A DNA stretch of 64,000 bases, taken from positions 1,798,001-1,862,000 of the forward strand of contig NZ_CP047355.1 of the NCBI RefSeq assembly GCF_030408815.1. Direction: 5' to 3'. Position 1 is the stretch's first letter; each line of letters opens with the position of its first letter. Below, piece by piece: positions 37,639 to 47,047 of this stretch. A program made the translations under genes and the position numbers. The notes beneath the pieces were generated by a model that ran no database searches, was not told where the DNA came from, and saw only the letters and a program-made list of their open reading frames with translations. The stretch comes from Corynebacterium freiburgense. GTDB lineage: Bacteria > Actinomycetota > Actinomycetes > Mycobacteriales > Mycobacteriaceae.

Positions 37639-39003
37639 ATGAAGCACTACGACCTTATTGTTATCGGCGCTGGTTCCGGTAACTCTATTCCCAGCCACTA
37701 TTTTGATGATCTTTCCATTGCTATTGTGGAAAAAGCGAAGTTTGGCGGGACCTGCCTCAATGTTGGTTGCATTCCTACAAAAATGTTCGTGTACGCTGCC
37801 GATATTGCGCGGGAAATTCAAGATGCTGCGAAATACGGCCTAGAAGCCTCTCTTCAAGCAGTGGATTGGCCAGCAATCGTAGATCGCATTTTCATACAAA
37901 GGATCGATCCGATAGCGCAAAGCGGGGAAGAATACCGCAAGGGACCGGAAACGCCGAACATTGATGTGTATTCGGAGCATGCGCGATTCGTCGATACGCG
38001 AACACTACAGGTTGGCAAGGAACGCATTTCTGCAGATCGGATCGTTATTGCTACCGGGGCACGCCCATCGATTCCTAAAGTTATTGCAGAGTCTGGCGTG
38101 ACGTATTACACCAATGAAAACATTTTGCGGCTACCACAACTGCCAAAGTCAATGATTATCCAAGGCGGCGGATTTATTGCTGCCGAGTTCGCCCACGTTT
38201 TCTCCTCGCTTGGCGTTGAGGTCACGGTAACAAACCGCAGTCCTTTACTTCTGCGTAAAGCCGATGAAACCATTTCTCAGCGGTTTACTGAGATCGCAAC
38301 AACAAAATGGAATTTGCAATTGGGACACGAGGTAACCGCCGCCGCAGAGACCCCAAATGGTATCGAATTGACCCTCGATAATGGTGAGGTTCTTCACGGT
38401 GAAATCCTACTTGTTGCTACCGGACGCACCCCGAATGGTGATCAAATGGATCTCCATCTAGCTGGTATTGAAATGGATGGCCCTCGGATTAAGGTCGATG
38501 AATTTGGTCGAACCACAGCCGAAGGTGTCTGGGCACTTGGCGATGTTTCCTCCCCTTATCAGCTCAAACACGTCGCTAATGCAGAAATGCGTGCAGTGCG
38601 CCATAACCTTGCGTATCCGGATGATCTGCAACCAATGCCACACGATCATGTACCTTCAGCGATCTTTACTAATCCACAGCTTGCCAGTGTTGGTATGACC
38701 GAAGCAGAAGCACGAAACAGTGGACGGGAACTGACGATCAAAATCCAAAACTACAGTGACACCGCATATGGCTGGGCTATGGAAGACACTACCGGTTTTA
38801 TGAAGGTCATTGCTGATCGCAATACCGGACAATTGCTTGGTGTTCATGTTCTTGGCCCGCAAGCATCTACATTAATCCAGCAACTTGTTACCGTTATGGC
38901 ATTCGATCTTGATGTACGGGAAGTGGCCCGAAACCAATATTGGATTCACCCAGCACTCCCAGAGGTTACTGAAAACGCCCTCCTTGGATTAGAGTTCGCA
39001 TAA
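37639..39003 (+). CDS. mtr: mycothione reductase
   Basis: Mtr reduces oxidised mycothiol (mycothione) with NADPH, keeping the main low-molecular-weight thiol of actinobacteria reduced. The 454-residue flavoprotein has the FAD motif DLIVIGAGSGN, the redox-active disulfide GGTCLNVGCIPTK (Cys-39 and Cys-44), the NAD(P)H motif GGGFIAAEFAHVFSSLG, the second FAD motif TAEGVWALGDVSS, and the C-terminal catalytic His in NQYWIHPALPEVTENAL. It has normal length and an AAGGAT ribosome site. Its presence marks the organism as a mycothiol producer. Confidence 0.95.
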   Translation: MKHYDLIVIGAGSGNSIPSHYFDDLSIAIVEKAKFGGTCLNVGCIPTKMFVYAADIAREIQDAAKYGLEASLQAVDWPAIVDRIFIQRIDPIAQSGEEYRKGPETPNIDVYSEHARFVDTRTLQVGKERISADRIVIATGARPSIPKVIAESGVTYYTNENILRLPQLPKSMIIQGGGFIAAEFAHVFSSLGVEVTVTNRSPLLLRKADETISQRFTEIATTKWNLQLGHEVTAAAETPNGIELTLDNGEVLHGEILLVATGRTPNGDQMDLHLAGIEMDGPRIKVDEFGRTTAEGVWALGDVSSPYQLKHVANAEMRAVRHNLAYPDDLQPMPHDHVPSAIFTNPQLASVGMTEAEARNSGRELTIKIQNYSDTAYGWAMEDTTGFMKVIADRNTGQLLGVHVLGPQASTLIQQLVTVMAFDLDVREVARNQYWIHPALPEVTENALLGLEFA

Positions 39004-39131
39004 GCATCCCAACCTTATGCAAATAGCTTGAGCAACACTAGGCATGTCCGGACATACGGCGCGATCAGTATGCTACCTAAAGATTTTGATCGCGTCGGTT
39101 GTCATGGTTTTTTGGAAAGGTACATGTATTA

Positions 39132-40487
39132 GTGGCTCGTGCTTTAACTTTTTCTAGTGGTCCAGGTATTTTTTCGCCAACCTATAGGTTCACCACTATC
39201 GGTCTTCTTACTGCCATTGTCGCGTGTGCTTTTGATCAGACCGCGGTGACCGCAGTCATGCCGCATATTGCGTCTGAACTTGGGAACTCCGATGCATACT
39301 CACTGACCTTTGTATCCGCATTGGCAGCGTCACTTCTTGGCATGGCTGGCTCTGGTCTTGCCACCGACCGATTTGGGGCGCGAATTTCCTTTATCGTTTC
39401 GGCAATTATTTTAAGTTTCGGGCTCCTACTTTCGGTCGTTGCACCGAATATTTGGGTATTTTTAGTATCCCGCGCGATTCAAGGGTTAGGCACCGGAGGG
39501 CTTATTGTTGCGGTGTACGCGGTTATTGCCCTTGTGTATCCAATATCGCTACGCCAATCAGTCTTTGCGGCATTTGCCGGGGCTTGGGTCTTGCCCTCTT
39601 TGATCGGGCCAGGTCTTGCTGGGTTTTTAACAGTGACCTTTTCATGGCATTCGGTGTTTTTATTAGCCATGTGTGCGGTAATAATTTCCGTTGCATTGCT
39701 TTCAAAAGCGCTATTAGTTTTACAGCAGCCAGAACGAGAAAACCACCAATCACGAGACTCGATGCTATTTGCGGCACTTGTTTTGGCATGCGCTGCAACT
39801 GGAATGAGCGTGGCATCGCAATTATCAGGTGTTTGGTCACCTATTGTGCTTATTGTTTCATTGGTAATTGCTTGTGCATCATTATATTTTCTTACGCCAC
39901 GTGGAACACTTCGCTTTCAACGTGGCGTTCCGCGTTTGGTTGCTACCCGCGGTTTTGTAGATATGTTTTTCGCTGCTGAGGTATACCTTCCCTTATTACT
40001 AGCGCAGGCATATGGTTTAGGGCCATCACTTACTGGCATTGCATTAACTATTTCTGGCGTTTTTTGGTTTTTAGGTTCGCAATACCAATCACGGTGGGGT
40101 GCGCGCTACTCCACCCCTTATGTTTTTCGTTTCGGCGTAATCTGTATGGCCTTGGGTACGCTATGGGTTGGGCTGGTTGCGTTTGCAGGTGGTCACTGGA
40201 TATTAGCTGTGTCAGGTTGGGGTTTGGCCACAATTGGCATGGGTTTCTTATATCCGCGAATGTCTTCGAAACCATTAGAACTTTGCAAGGTGCAGGAAAC
40301 TGGTTTTACTGGTTCGGCTCTTCAGATTGTGGGGACCACGGGTACCACAATTATGTTAGCGTTTTGTTCACTCATCCAAGTGTTTGGTGATGTGAAATTT
40401 CTTCCGAGTGTTTTCGTGTTGGTGGCGGCTGCTGCACTACCGTTGCTGGTAATGTGGCGTCGCGCAGTTCCCGAACCAAGAGAGTAG
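39132..40487 (+). CDS. MFS transporter, drug-exporter type
   Basis: The 451-residue membrane protein has the major facilitator motif A GLATDRFGAR between helices 2 and 3, a membrane helix with SRAIQGLGTGGLIVAV (motif B-like), and motif C PSLIGPGLAGFL, typical of drug:proton antiporters of the EmrB/QacA type. Many hydrophobic segments follow, with no obvious binding protein or regulator nearby. The substrate is unknown. The GTG at 39132 has an AAAGG site about 11 bases upstream; a TTG 11 codons earlier is also open. It precedes a small membrane protein by 13 bases. Confidence 0.85.
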   Translation: MARALTFSSGPGIFSPTYRFTTIGLLTAIVACAFDQTAVTAVMPHIASELGNSDAYSLTFVSALAASLLGMAGSGLATDRFGARISFIVSAIILSFGLLLSVVAPNIWVFLVSRAIQGLGTGGLIVAVYAVIALVYPISLRQSVFAAFAGAWVLPSLIGPGLAGFLTVTFSWHSVFLLAMCAVIISVALLSKALLVLQQPERENHQSRDSMLFAALVLACAATGMSVASQLSGVWSPIVLIVSLVIACASLYFLTPRGTLRFQRGVPRLVATRGFVDMFFAAEVYLPLLLAQAYGLGPSLTGIALTISGVFWFLGSQYQSRWGARYSTPYVFRFGVICMALGTLWVGLVAFAGGHWILAVSGWGLATIGMGFLYPRMSSKPLELCKVQETGFTGSALQIVGTTGTTIMLAFCSLIQVFGDVKFLPSVFVLVAAAALPLLVMWRRAVPEPRE

Positions 40488-40500
40488 GTCTACCCTGGGC

Positions 40501-41229
40501 ATGCTTCGAATTCCTACGGCTACGGCTAGCCTCGGTACCGCTGTTGCTATCTTATTAGCCACACTCGGTAATGAGTTCACACGTTCGAGTTTGTTGTATT
40601 CGGTATTAGCGGCATTTGGTGTGGTTTTCGGTGCGGGTTCCGCACTTGCACAACTCCGGAAAGGCCGCGAACTTACGTTCTTTGAAGGCCTTGCCGCGCT
40701 TGGCGGCCTTACAGTCTTAGCAATCGGGATAGTCACTTTTATTGCCCGGCTAACACATATTAATGATTTCTCCGTAGCAGCGCTCATTGGAACCGTATAT
40801 GGCATGCCACTTGCCGCGATCGCATGCTTTATTGGTGGCTTGGGACAATTTCCAACTTCCTGGGTTGCAAATATTCTTTCGTGTATTGCTGGACCGGCAG
40901 CGACCGGATATTTAGCACTCGGCCAAGACACTACAACCACCCGCATCGCTGTAGTTTCCGTTGCATCACTGACCATTGCGGCATGCATTTATTCGATTAT
41001 CCGTGTGCGAGTTGCGCGGGGTACAACGCCGGCTCGCTTATCGACGGCCGCGTGCCTTATCCTGGCACTAACCATGCTCTACGCCGTGTACGTTGCGGCA
41101 ATACCAGCAGACAAACTCGTGTGGTTTGCACCACCTTCCCTACTCGCCTGGGCATATATTGCCGCAGCTATGACTGCCGCGGCCGCTGGATTTTTCTGTA
41201 CCCCCACAGCACTTAAACGTGCTAGTTAA
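40501..41229 (+). CDS. integral membrane protein of unknown function
   Basis: The 242-residue protein is Ala/Leu/Ile-rich with about six to seven hydrophobic segments (for example ILLATLGNEF region, LAALGGLTVLAIGIVTFIA, IACFIGGLGQF, AACLILALTMLYAVYVAA, LLAWAYIAAAMTAAAAGFF) and short polar loops. I recognise no family motif. The ATG follows the MFS stop by 13 bases, and TACCCT lies just upstream, so it could be co-transcribed with the exporter or have its own start. Its 3' end overlaps the convergent YbjN-type gene by four bases. A role in export or envelope is only a guess. Confidence 0.75.
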   Translation: MLRIPTATASLGTAVAILLATLGNEFTRSSLLYSVLAAFGVVFGAGSALAQLRKGRELTFFEGLAALGGLTVLAIGIVTFIARLTHINDFSVAALIGTVYGMPLAAIACFIGGLGQFPTSWVANILSCIAGPAATGYLALGQDTTTTRIAVVSVASLTIAACIYSIIRVRVARGTTPARLSTAACLILALTMLYAVYVAAIPADKLVWFAPPSLLAWAYIAAAMTAAAAGFFCTPTALKRAS

Positions 41230-41699
41230 ATATTTTCTTCCCGATAGTAATACGGTTCCACACCGAACACATTACAAAAGTCATTCAAGCGTTTGGTTTC
41301 ATTTTCAAACCCAACTAATAACCACTCTACAAGTTGTCCTTCTGTTGCCCCTTCTTGAATAAAAAATGTGTGGTAGCATTCCACCATTAAAAAATCCTTA
41401 TCGGGTGAGAACTCAACATGAGATGTTCCAACAGTGCCAGTCAAATTCCAGGAGCTTGCCCAATTCATTGCCTTTGCAACTTGATCTCGTGGAAAATTCG
41501 AAATAGGGTTTGCCAGCGCTATAGTCAAAATATTCGGGTTCGGGATTATCATAGATGCTCCGTAACCCCTATAGATCGTAGTAATACGATTTTCGTCCAA
41601 TATACTTTCGCTTGGATCGTCTTGGAATATGTCCCATAAACGTTCAATAGTGATTGGTGCTAGTTGAATTTCTTGTTGCTTTCGGCGAAACCACGCCAT
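41226..41699 (-). CDS. YbjN-type protein, type B (pair 1)
   Basis: The 157-residue protein starts MAWFRRKQQEIQ and shares with the protein at 53482-53955 the start MAWF, the central GT-GT-x-V-E segment (LTGTVGTSHVEF versus LQGTIGTCQVEL), and the C-terminal EGAT-x-x-Q-L-x-E-W followed by a helix ending in VEPYYY/IEPFF. These are the features of the YbjN/T3SS-chaperone-like fold (TY-Chap superfamily), assigned by pattern. It is the second gene of a two-gene unit and starts 13 bases after the type A stop. The function of such paired proteins is unknown. Confidence 0.72.
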   Translation of the reverse strand: MAWFRRKQQEIQLAPITIERLWDIFQDDPSESILDENRITTIYRGYGASMIIPNPNILTIALANPISNFPRDQVAKAMNWASSWNLTGTVGTSHVEFSPDKDFLMVECYHTFFIQEGATEGQLVEWLLVGFENETKRLNDFCNVFGVEPYYYREENI

Positions 41700-41712
41700 G
41701 ACCCCTACCCCT

Positions 41713-42180
41713 TTATCCTTCTTCGCCTGCGGGCTTATTCGAACCCATTGATTTCCAAGTAACAAGGTCGGGAGCAACCGATTCAAGCTCCTCCATAGCG
41801 TTAGCTGTACTGGCCATCACCTTGCTAAGTATGTTTGCGATCTGCGCGTCTGTAAATCCATTGTTAGCTGGCATCCAGTACTGAAAACCTACTTCCAATA
41901 CATCTTGTTCAGAAACAGTGGCATGAAACCTTGGGCACGGACCAACACCGTTTTTCTCCCGTACAAACGCCATGAGTTTTGTTTGAGTATCTTGGTCTGT
42001 CGCTTGCCCTAACCAGTAACCATAGATGCGAAGTAAGTGGACTTCCTCAAGCAAGGAAAACACAAAATACACATTGCTAAATCGAAGAATAAGACCGTCA
42101 TCGTCCTTATCCACAGGGCCGACATTGAACTGTTGCAGGATTGTTTGCATTCGATAGGTGGTGAGTGCTGGCAACTCCAT
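41713..42180 (-). CDS. YbjN-type protein, type A (pair 1)
   Basis: The 155-residue protein (MELPALTTYRMQTILQQFN) is the upstream partner of the pair. It shares with the type A proteins at 53961-54437 and 55409-55834 a start with hydrophobic helix, the G-x-W-x-G segment (YGYWLGQATD), the FQYW-type strand before G-x-x-D-x-Q-I, and a C-terminal helix with E-x-V-x-P-x-L-V (ESVAPDLV). An AGGGGTAGTT-ATG leader resembles that of pair 2. I assign it to the YbjN-like group by these motifs. It ends in an acidic GEEG tail. Confidence 0.72.
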   Translation of the reverse strand: MELPALTTYRMQTILQQFNVGPVDKDDDGLILRFSNVYFVFSLLEEVHLLRIYGYWLGQATDQDTQTKLMAFVREKNGVGPCPRFHATVSEQDVLEVGFQYWMPANNGFTDAQIANILSKVMASTANAMEELESVAPDLVTWKSMGSNKPAGEEG

Positions 42181-42304
42181 AACTACCCCTTCCGGGAATC
42201 GCTCTCGCAGAATGCACCCAAGCTAACATGACTATCCAATAGCAATATTAGATATAGTCCATAAAACTATTAATGTGTAAAAATTAACACCCCAAGGAGA
42301 ATAC

Positions 42305-43750
42305 TCAATGAGACACATGAACACCGATCTGTTGCAAAAACCGATCTAAATCCCAGTGGGCTTCTAAGGTATCGGCAATAAGATCCAATTGCCGGTCTCG
42401 TTCACCATGAAATGATGCATTATTGCTTAAAACAAACCCATCTTTGCCGCTTTCTTGTGCTACCCAATGCAGGAATTCTCGGCGAGTTTCATCGTGCTCC
42501 AAATGCCCATGACGATGTGTTCCCCGAAACGCACCTTTTGCCGCACCTTCATCCCCGATCCATGGGGTCTCATTATTTCGAATCACTCTGCCATGGTGGA
42601 CTTCATAGGCACCATGAGGATGCCGAATAAGCGTTTTTTCTTTATGGAATTCGATATCAGTATCAAAAATACCGATTCCAGAAACCGGTCCCTGGACACC
42701 CGCCTCAATGGGATCGATAATGTTTTTGCATAACATCTGGTAACCACCACACACACCAAGCGTTGGCTTGGTGCGGTTTGCCAGGGCGTCGAAAAGCCCA
42801 GTTTCGCGCAACCATGCTAAATCGGAAACTGTTGCTTTAGAACCTGGAAGGACCACCAGATCAGCTTCCGCAACGGCGTCCGGATCTACAGTCCACGTCA
42901 CAGTAACACCCGGTTCGCACGCTAGTGCCTCCACATCGGTGGCATTTGAAACCCGTGGCAACCTAATTGCTGCTACCCGTAAACGCTGCCTCCCCAGCGC
43001 AGCGGAATGCGGACCAATTGTCGCACCAATCTGAGATTGCAATGAATCTTCGGCATCAACCCACAGCCCAGATATATATGGCAAAACCGCTACGGTTGGC
43101 ACACCTGTACGGGTTTCGAGAGTTTCCAGACCGGGATCAAGAATGCTCTGGTCACCACGGAATTTATTAATAATAAATCCGCGAATCCGGGCTCGATCTT
43201 GAGCGGAAATAATCTGATGTGTTCCAAACAAATGGGCGAGAACTCCGCCGCGGTCTATATCACCAACCACATACACTGGGAGATCGCAAACTTCCGCAAG
43301 CCCAAAATTGGCTACATCAGTTTCACGCAAGTTTATCTCCGCAGGCGAACCCGCCCCCTCACAAATCACAAGATCAAAGCGTGACTCCAAATCCCGCAAA
43401 CAATCCGCAGCAACCTGCCGCAAATGCGTTCGGTGTTCTATATAGGAGCGCGCACTAACATTGCCTTCTGCCCGGCCGCGCACTACAAGTTGTGATGTGC
43501 GATCTGATCCGGGCTTCAGCAGAATCGGATTGAAATCTACGCTCGGCTCTAAACCACAAGCCGCCGCTTGTAATGCTTGTGCCCGACCAATCTCCCCACC
43601 ATCTGGACACACCGCGGAATTATTCGACATATTTTGCGCCTTAAAAGGCGCCACACGAATTCCACGACGTGTTAGTGCGCGGCAAAGTCCCGCAACAATC
43701 ACTGATTTACCGGCATCAGAAGTCGTGCCAGCGATAAGCACTGCGGTCAT
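42305..43750 (-). CDS. cobQ: cobyric acid synthase
   Basis: CobQ amidates adenosylcobyrinic acid a,c-diamide at positions b, d, e and g, giving adenosylcobyric acid. The 481-residue protein has the N-terminal P-loop-like [23 protein letters not shown], the typical [15 protein letters not shown], then [15 protein letters not shown], and a C-terminal class I amidotransferase domain with nucleophile Cys in [10 protein letters not shown] and the catalytic GHLEHD segment. It abuts map exactly: the cobQ ATG (43748-43750) follows the map stop with no gap. It lies apart from cobA/cobB/cobO, as is common for split cobalamin clusters. Confidence 0.95.
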   Translation of the reverse strand: MTAVLIAGTTSDAGKSVIVAGLCRALTRRGIRVAPFKAQNMSNNSAVCPDGGEIGRAQALQAAACGLEPSVDFNPILLKPGSDRTSQLVVRGRAEGNVSARSYIEHRTHLRQVAADCLRDLESRFDLVICEGAGSPAEINLRETDVANFGLAEVCDLPVYVVGDIDRGGVLAHLFGTHQIISAQDRARIRGFIINKFRGDQSILDPGLETLETRTGVPTVAVLPYISGLWVDAEDSLQSQIGATIGPHSAALGRQRLRVAAIRLPRVSNATDVEALACEPGVTVTWTVDPDAVAEADLVVLPGSKATVSDLAWLRETGLFDALANRTKPTLGVCGGYQMLCKNIIDPIEAGVQGPVSGIGIFDTDIEFHKEKTLIRHPHGAYEVHHGRVIRNNETPWIGDEGAAKGAFRGTHRHGHLEHDETRREFLHWVAQESGKDGFVLSNNASFHGERDRQLDLIADTLEAHWDLDRFLQQIGVHVSH

Positions 43751-44626
43751 TTAGATCTCTTTATCAGGGAGCGTAAGGATCTCATTTCCATTTTCGGTAA
43801 TAACGATTGTGTGCTCGAACTGAGCGGTGAATTTGCCATCTTTATTTACTACCGTCCAGCCGTCATCCCAGATTTCATACGGCAATTCCCCAAGATTAAT
43901 CATGGGCTCAATGGTCAGCGTCATACCTGGTTCAAGGACATCGTTATAAATATCATTATCGTAGTGGAGTACAACAAGCCCATTATGAAATGTTGGCCCC
44001 ACTCCATGCCCGGTGAAATCCCGAACAACGTTATAGCCAAATCGCTTAGCATAGGATTCAATGACCCGCCCAATAACATTAAGCTGACGGCCCGGCTTTG
44101 CGGCGCGAATTGCACGCATTGTTGCTTCTTGAGTGCGCTCTACTAGCAGCCTATGCTCATCGCTTACATTTCCAGCAAGAAAAGTTGCATTTGTATCACC
44201 ATGTACACCGTTTTTATACGCCGTTACGTCGATATTCACGATGTCACCATCTTGAATTACGGTGGTATCCGGAATCCCATGGCACACCACTTCATTTAAA
44301 GAAGTACAGCAACTTTTGGTAAAACCGCGATACCCGAGCGTAGAAGGATAGGCCCCATGATCACACATATATTCGTGTGCAATGCGATCTAGCTCATCAG
44401 TAGTGACTCCGGGTGCCACTGCACGGCCTGCAACAACAAGGGCATTTGCCGCAATCCGTGACGCTTCACGCATGGCCTCAATCGTCTCAGCAGTCTGAAT
44501 AATTGGCTCCCCCATAGCTTCTTTGACCGTGTCTTTCCATACATACTCCGGCCGAATAATATGTTTTGGAACCGAACGGATAGGAGTGGGTTTTCCCGGT
44601 GTAAGGCGGGCACGAGTTTCAGACAT
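43751..44626 (-). CDS. map: methionine aminopeptidase
   Basis: Map removes the N-terminal methionine from nascent proteins. The 291-residue protein has an N-terminal extension ([20 protein letters not shown]) typical of the actinobacterial MapB type, and the pita-bread catalytic domain with metal ligands in [48 protein letters not shown] and FEHTIVI. I chose MSETRARL at 44626 over an upstream start nine codons earlier, whose region overlaps the divergent gene. The gene order map-PBP-ispG matches mycobacteria. Confidence 0.96.
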   Translation of the reverse strand: MSETRARLTPGKPTPIRSVPKHIIRPEYVWKDTVKEAMGEPIIQTAETIEAMREASRIAANALVVAGRAVAPGVTTDELDRIAHEYMCDHGAYPSTLGYRGFTKSCCTSLNEVVCHGIPDTTVIQDGDIVNIDVTAYKNGVHGDTNATFLAGNVSDEHRLLVERTQEATMRAIRAAKPGRQLNVIGRVIESYAKRFGYNVVRDFTGHGVGPTFHNGLVVLHYDNDIYNDVLEPGMTLTIEPMINLGELPYEIWDDGWTVVNKDGKFTAQFEHTIVITENGNEILTLPDKEI

Positions 44627-44741
44627 GAACACCATCGTACTCACCGCCACCAAGCCTTACACTTTCACTGCCCGCCAGACTCTGCACTGCGCGGGGTTGC
44701 GCTTTCTGCAGCAATTTCGTTTTGCCACTACGCTCGGGCCC

Positions 44742-45503
44742 ATGTCTATCAATGAGCAAGCAGCAGAGTATTTTGAGACGCTTTTTCATCATCGCAAGTC
44801 TCGTTTTCAAACCTTGGATCCCGAGCTTGCAGAGTTCTATGTGAATTTTGCTTACGGTGATGTGGTAAGCCATACAAAGGAATTGGATGACCACACTCGC
44901 CTCATGGTGCAATTGGCAGCATTGATTGCTAATGGATCTGAGGGTATGTACAAGGTAATGCTTGAGGCCGCATTAAATGTGGGTGTTACCACAGTTGAGA
45001 TTAAAGAGATTTTATATCAGGCTTCAGCGTATATTGGCATGGGCCGGGTCTATGATTTTCTTCATATAACCAATAATGAGCTTCTGCGCCGTGACTATAA
45101 ACTGCCGATTCAGGGACAAGGCACCACCAATACTGATACCCGCCAGGCTACAGGTGAAAAAATTCAGCGCGCCACATTGGGTGACCACGCACTTAAGTCT
45201 TTGACTTCAGAAATTGCTGCCGATGCACCCCACATTTTGGAGTTTATTGAAGGCCACCTATTCGGCGATATTTATAGCCGTACTGGCATTCAGCGAAATG
45301 TCCGAGAGCTTCTTGCTCTGAGCATGCTGGTCGCTCTCGGCAATTGCGAGCCGCAATTACGTGCGCATGTAACAGCGAATTTGAATGTGGGCAATAGCCG
45401 ATCAATGCTAATTAGCACTGTTACGCAATTACTCCCGCTTATTGGCTATCCACGCACACTAAATGGCCTGCAGGTAATTACGAGTATGTCCAGAGGTAAA
45501 TAG
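44742..45503 (+). CDS. carboxymuconolactone decarboxylase/AhpD-like protein, two domains
   Basis: The 253-residue protein (MSINEQAAEYFETLFHHRK) carries two CMD-fold repeats: residues ~25-110 (LDDHTRLMVQLAALIANGSE, VEIKEILYQASAYIGMGR) and ~155-250 (RNVRELLALSMLVALGNCEP, MLISTVTQLLPLIGYPR). The redox Cys pair of AhpD is absent, so it is more like the decarboxylase/isomerase type than a peroxidase partner. Neighbours give no pathway. The long open frame extends upstream antisense to map; I chose the ATG at 44742, where homology begins, though its ribosome site is weak. The alternative start at 44625 would add 39 residues. Confidence 0.78.
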   Translation: MSINEQAAEYFETLFHHRKSRFQTLDPELAEFYVNFAYGDVVSHTKELDDHTRLMVQLAALIANGSEGMYKVMLEAALNVGVTTVEIKEILYQASAYIGMGRVYDFLHITNNELLRRDYKLPIQGQGTTNTDTRQATGEKIQRATLGDHALKSLTSEIAADAPHILEFIEGHLFGDIYSRTGIQRNVRELLALSMLVALGNCEPQLRAHVTANLNVGNSRSMLISTVTQLLPLIGYPRTLNGLQVITSMSRGK

Positions 45504-45511
45504 GAATACCC

Positions 45512-45979
45512 TTAGGTAAAAAGACCACTTAGATATGTGCGGTTTTTTACACCTGCCGCACGTTGTGCAGTTTCGCTCGCCACATTTTCAAGGTTCATAA
45601 CTACTTCTTCTACGAGGTGCTCCGTATATGAATACGTGGCGAGTTCACCGAGTTTGTGCTGCGTTTGCTGCAGGGCGTCGATAACATCAATATCAATTGC
45701 TTGGAGTTTCGCTAGAAATGCATAGTGCATTCCAGTTTCTCCAATGTAGCGATAGTCATGATTTGTTGGTGTGACCTCGGCTGATTCCAGGCGTTGTCGT
45801 TGTAGCACAAGAAAATCCAACAGCGCAATCACACTTCGATGCTGTCGGATTCGCGCTTGAAGAAAGTGCCGCTGCCGCTCCACTGCAGTCACCGCCCAAA
45901 CCGTACATACGGCACCAATACAAACTCCCAAGAACCCAAGAAGCAACGAAACCATACTAAATAGACTATCTGCTATCAC
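45512..45979 (-). CDS. membrane-anchored protein of unknown function
   Basis: The 155-residue protein has one N-terminal hydrophobic segment (FSMVSLLLGFLGVCIGAVCT) and a mostly helical, coiled-coil-like cytoplasmic region (RQRHFLQARIRQHRSVIALL, QQTQHKLGELATY). It is probably a single-pass membrane protein with the C-terminus in the cytoplasm. No family motif is recognised. It converges with the CMD gene (eight bases between stops) and lies next to repeat element 1. Confidence 0.65.
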   Translation of the reverse strand: MIADSLFSMVSLLLGFLGVCIGAVCTVWAVTAVERQRHFLQARIRQHRSVIALLDFLVLQRQRLESAEVTPTNHDYRYIGETGMHYAFLAKLQAIDIDVIDALQQTQHKLGELATYSYTEHLVEEVVMNLENVASETAQRAAGVKNRTYLSGLFT

Positions 45980-46056
45980 TTAGGTTCCTGCTATACGACG
46001 TCGCGGCAGCCCCCAGGTAATCACGCACCGGTGAACTTATCCCCGAAAGTCAAAAT

Positions 46057-46560
46057 GGTTGGTGCTCGGGTTGCTGGGTGGGCTGGATTTCCGGAGCATG
46101 GGTTGGATTTCCGGAGTTTGCGGTCTGTTCGGCCGGTTTCCCGGGTGTTTGATAGGCTAGCCCTATTGAACTAGTGATGTTTTTATGCCAAGTGTCGCAG
46201 ATTCCATAAAAACAACGAAAAAAATGGAATCTGTGACCGTTTCCCTACCTATCGTGTCACAGATTCCATAAAATCCGCCGAAAAAATGGAATCTGTGACA
46301 ACACGCCCAACGAGCGACCGAAAAGACCAGGTCACCGGACGTGCACAACCAAACCACCGGCCCAAAACCAGGCACAAACTCCACAAATCCAGTTCAAACC
46401 CAGCCCCTAGCGCCAGAATCCCTGACAACACGATCCCACGAACCCCAAAAACCACACCAGACACAACGGGCCAGATCCGCACTTCACAAGACCCAAAAGC
46501 CAGCCTCAAACCCCACCACTCAAAGAGCCCCAACTGGCGAACAGTGCTGAGGTCACCCCA
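46057..46560. repeat. multi-hairpin intergenic repeat, element 1
   Basis: About 500 bases with no credible gene. Two near-perfect hairpins lie at 46194-46237 and 46256-46299, each with 14-base arms GTCACAGATTCCAT/ATGGAATCTGTGAC (one mismatch in the first) around an A-rich loop. To the left is a G/T-rich tract with an ATAGG/CCTAT palindrome; to the right is a C/A-rich tract. The whole arrangement recurs in inverted orientation at about 56000-56610, including the spacer CCCTACCTATCGTGTCACA. It may be a repetitive extragenic element or a non-autonomous mobile element. Ends are approximate. Confidence 0.75.
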
Positions 46561-46650
46561 GATTTGTACAAACATTCGCAAATTCCAGATAGCCGTTCGA
46601 CAAGGCGCATACACTCATTTCGACCACATACCTTATGAAAGGAACGCAAA

Positions 46651-47019
46651 ATGGGCGCTTGGGGTTACCGTTACTTTGAAAACGACGACGCTGCCGACTG
46701 GTTTCATACTTTTTGGGAATCCAAGGATTGGGAATTCCTCAAGAAAACCGTACTGAACTTCAGTGATGAGGAAGGAATGTATGACGAGATCCGAGCAGCT
46801 GCCCATGTGCTTATTTCATTTCATTCCGCATACACAGCACCGTCAAGCACACTTGATGATCTGGATTTACTTCAAGAAAAAACACTCGGCATTCTCCGTG
46901 GAATGATCGACTCGGAAAACGAACAAAGCTTTTTCTTAGAAGAGTGGGATTATGCGGAAGATGTTATTGCAGATGTGCAACACCAAATATCTCAACTCGA
47001 AGCTATTGTAAATAGGTAA
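46651..47019 (+). CDS. DUF4259 family protein
   Basis: The 122-residue protein starts MGAWGYRYFENDDAADWFHT, matching the MG-WG-x-x-F-x-N-D-x-A-x-D-W start that defines DUF4259. The rest is acidic and helical (SDEEGMYDEIRAAAHVLISF, WDYAEDVIADVQHQISQLEA). The family has no assigned function and members are often near mobile or accessory genes. The ATG has an AAGGA ribosome site seven bases upstream. It lies directly after repeat element 1 and converges with the PBP gene. Confidence 0.8.
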   Translation: MGAWGYRYFENDDAADWFHTFWESKDWEFLKKTVLNFSDEEGMYDEIRAAAHVLISFHSAYTAPSSTLDDLDLLQEKTLGILRGMIDSENEQSFFLEEWDYAEDVIADVQHQISQLEAIVNR

Positions 47020-47047
47020 TGTTCCAGACCGACTACATTTCCTTAGC

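Noticed and set aside
42286..42350. AAGGAG followed by a 13-codon plus-strand frame ([13 protein letters not shown]) opposite the cobQ 3' end
   Set aside because: It overlaps the conserved end of cobQ in antisense and has no downstream partner; it is probably chance.
46194..46299. CRISPR array
   Set aside because: Only two or three units, the repeats are inverted arms of hairpins and not direct repeats with unique spacers, and no cas gene is nearby.
46286..46756. Open frame through repeat element 1
   Set aside because: Very rich in Pro/Thr/Lys because of the C/A-rich tract; it overlaps the well-supported DUF4259 gene in another frame.
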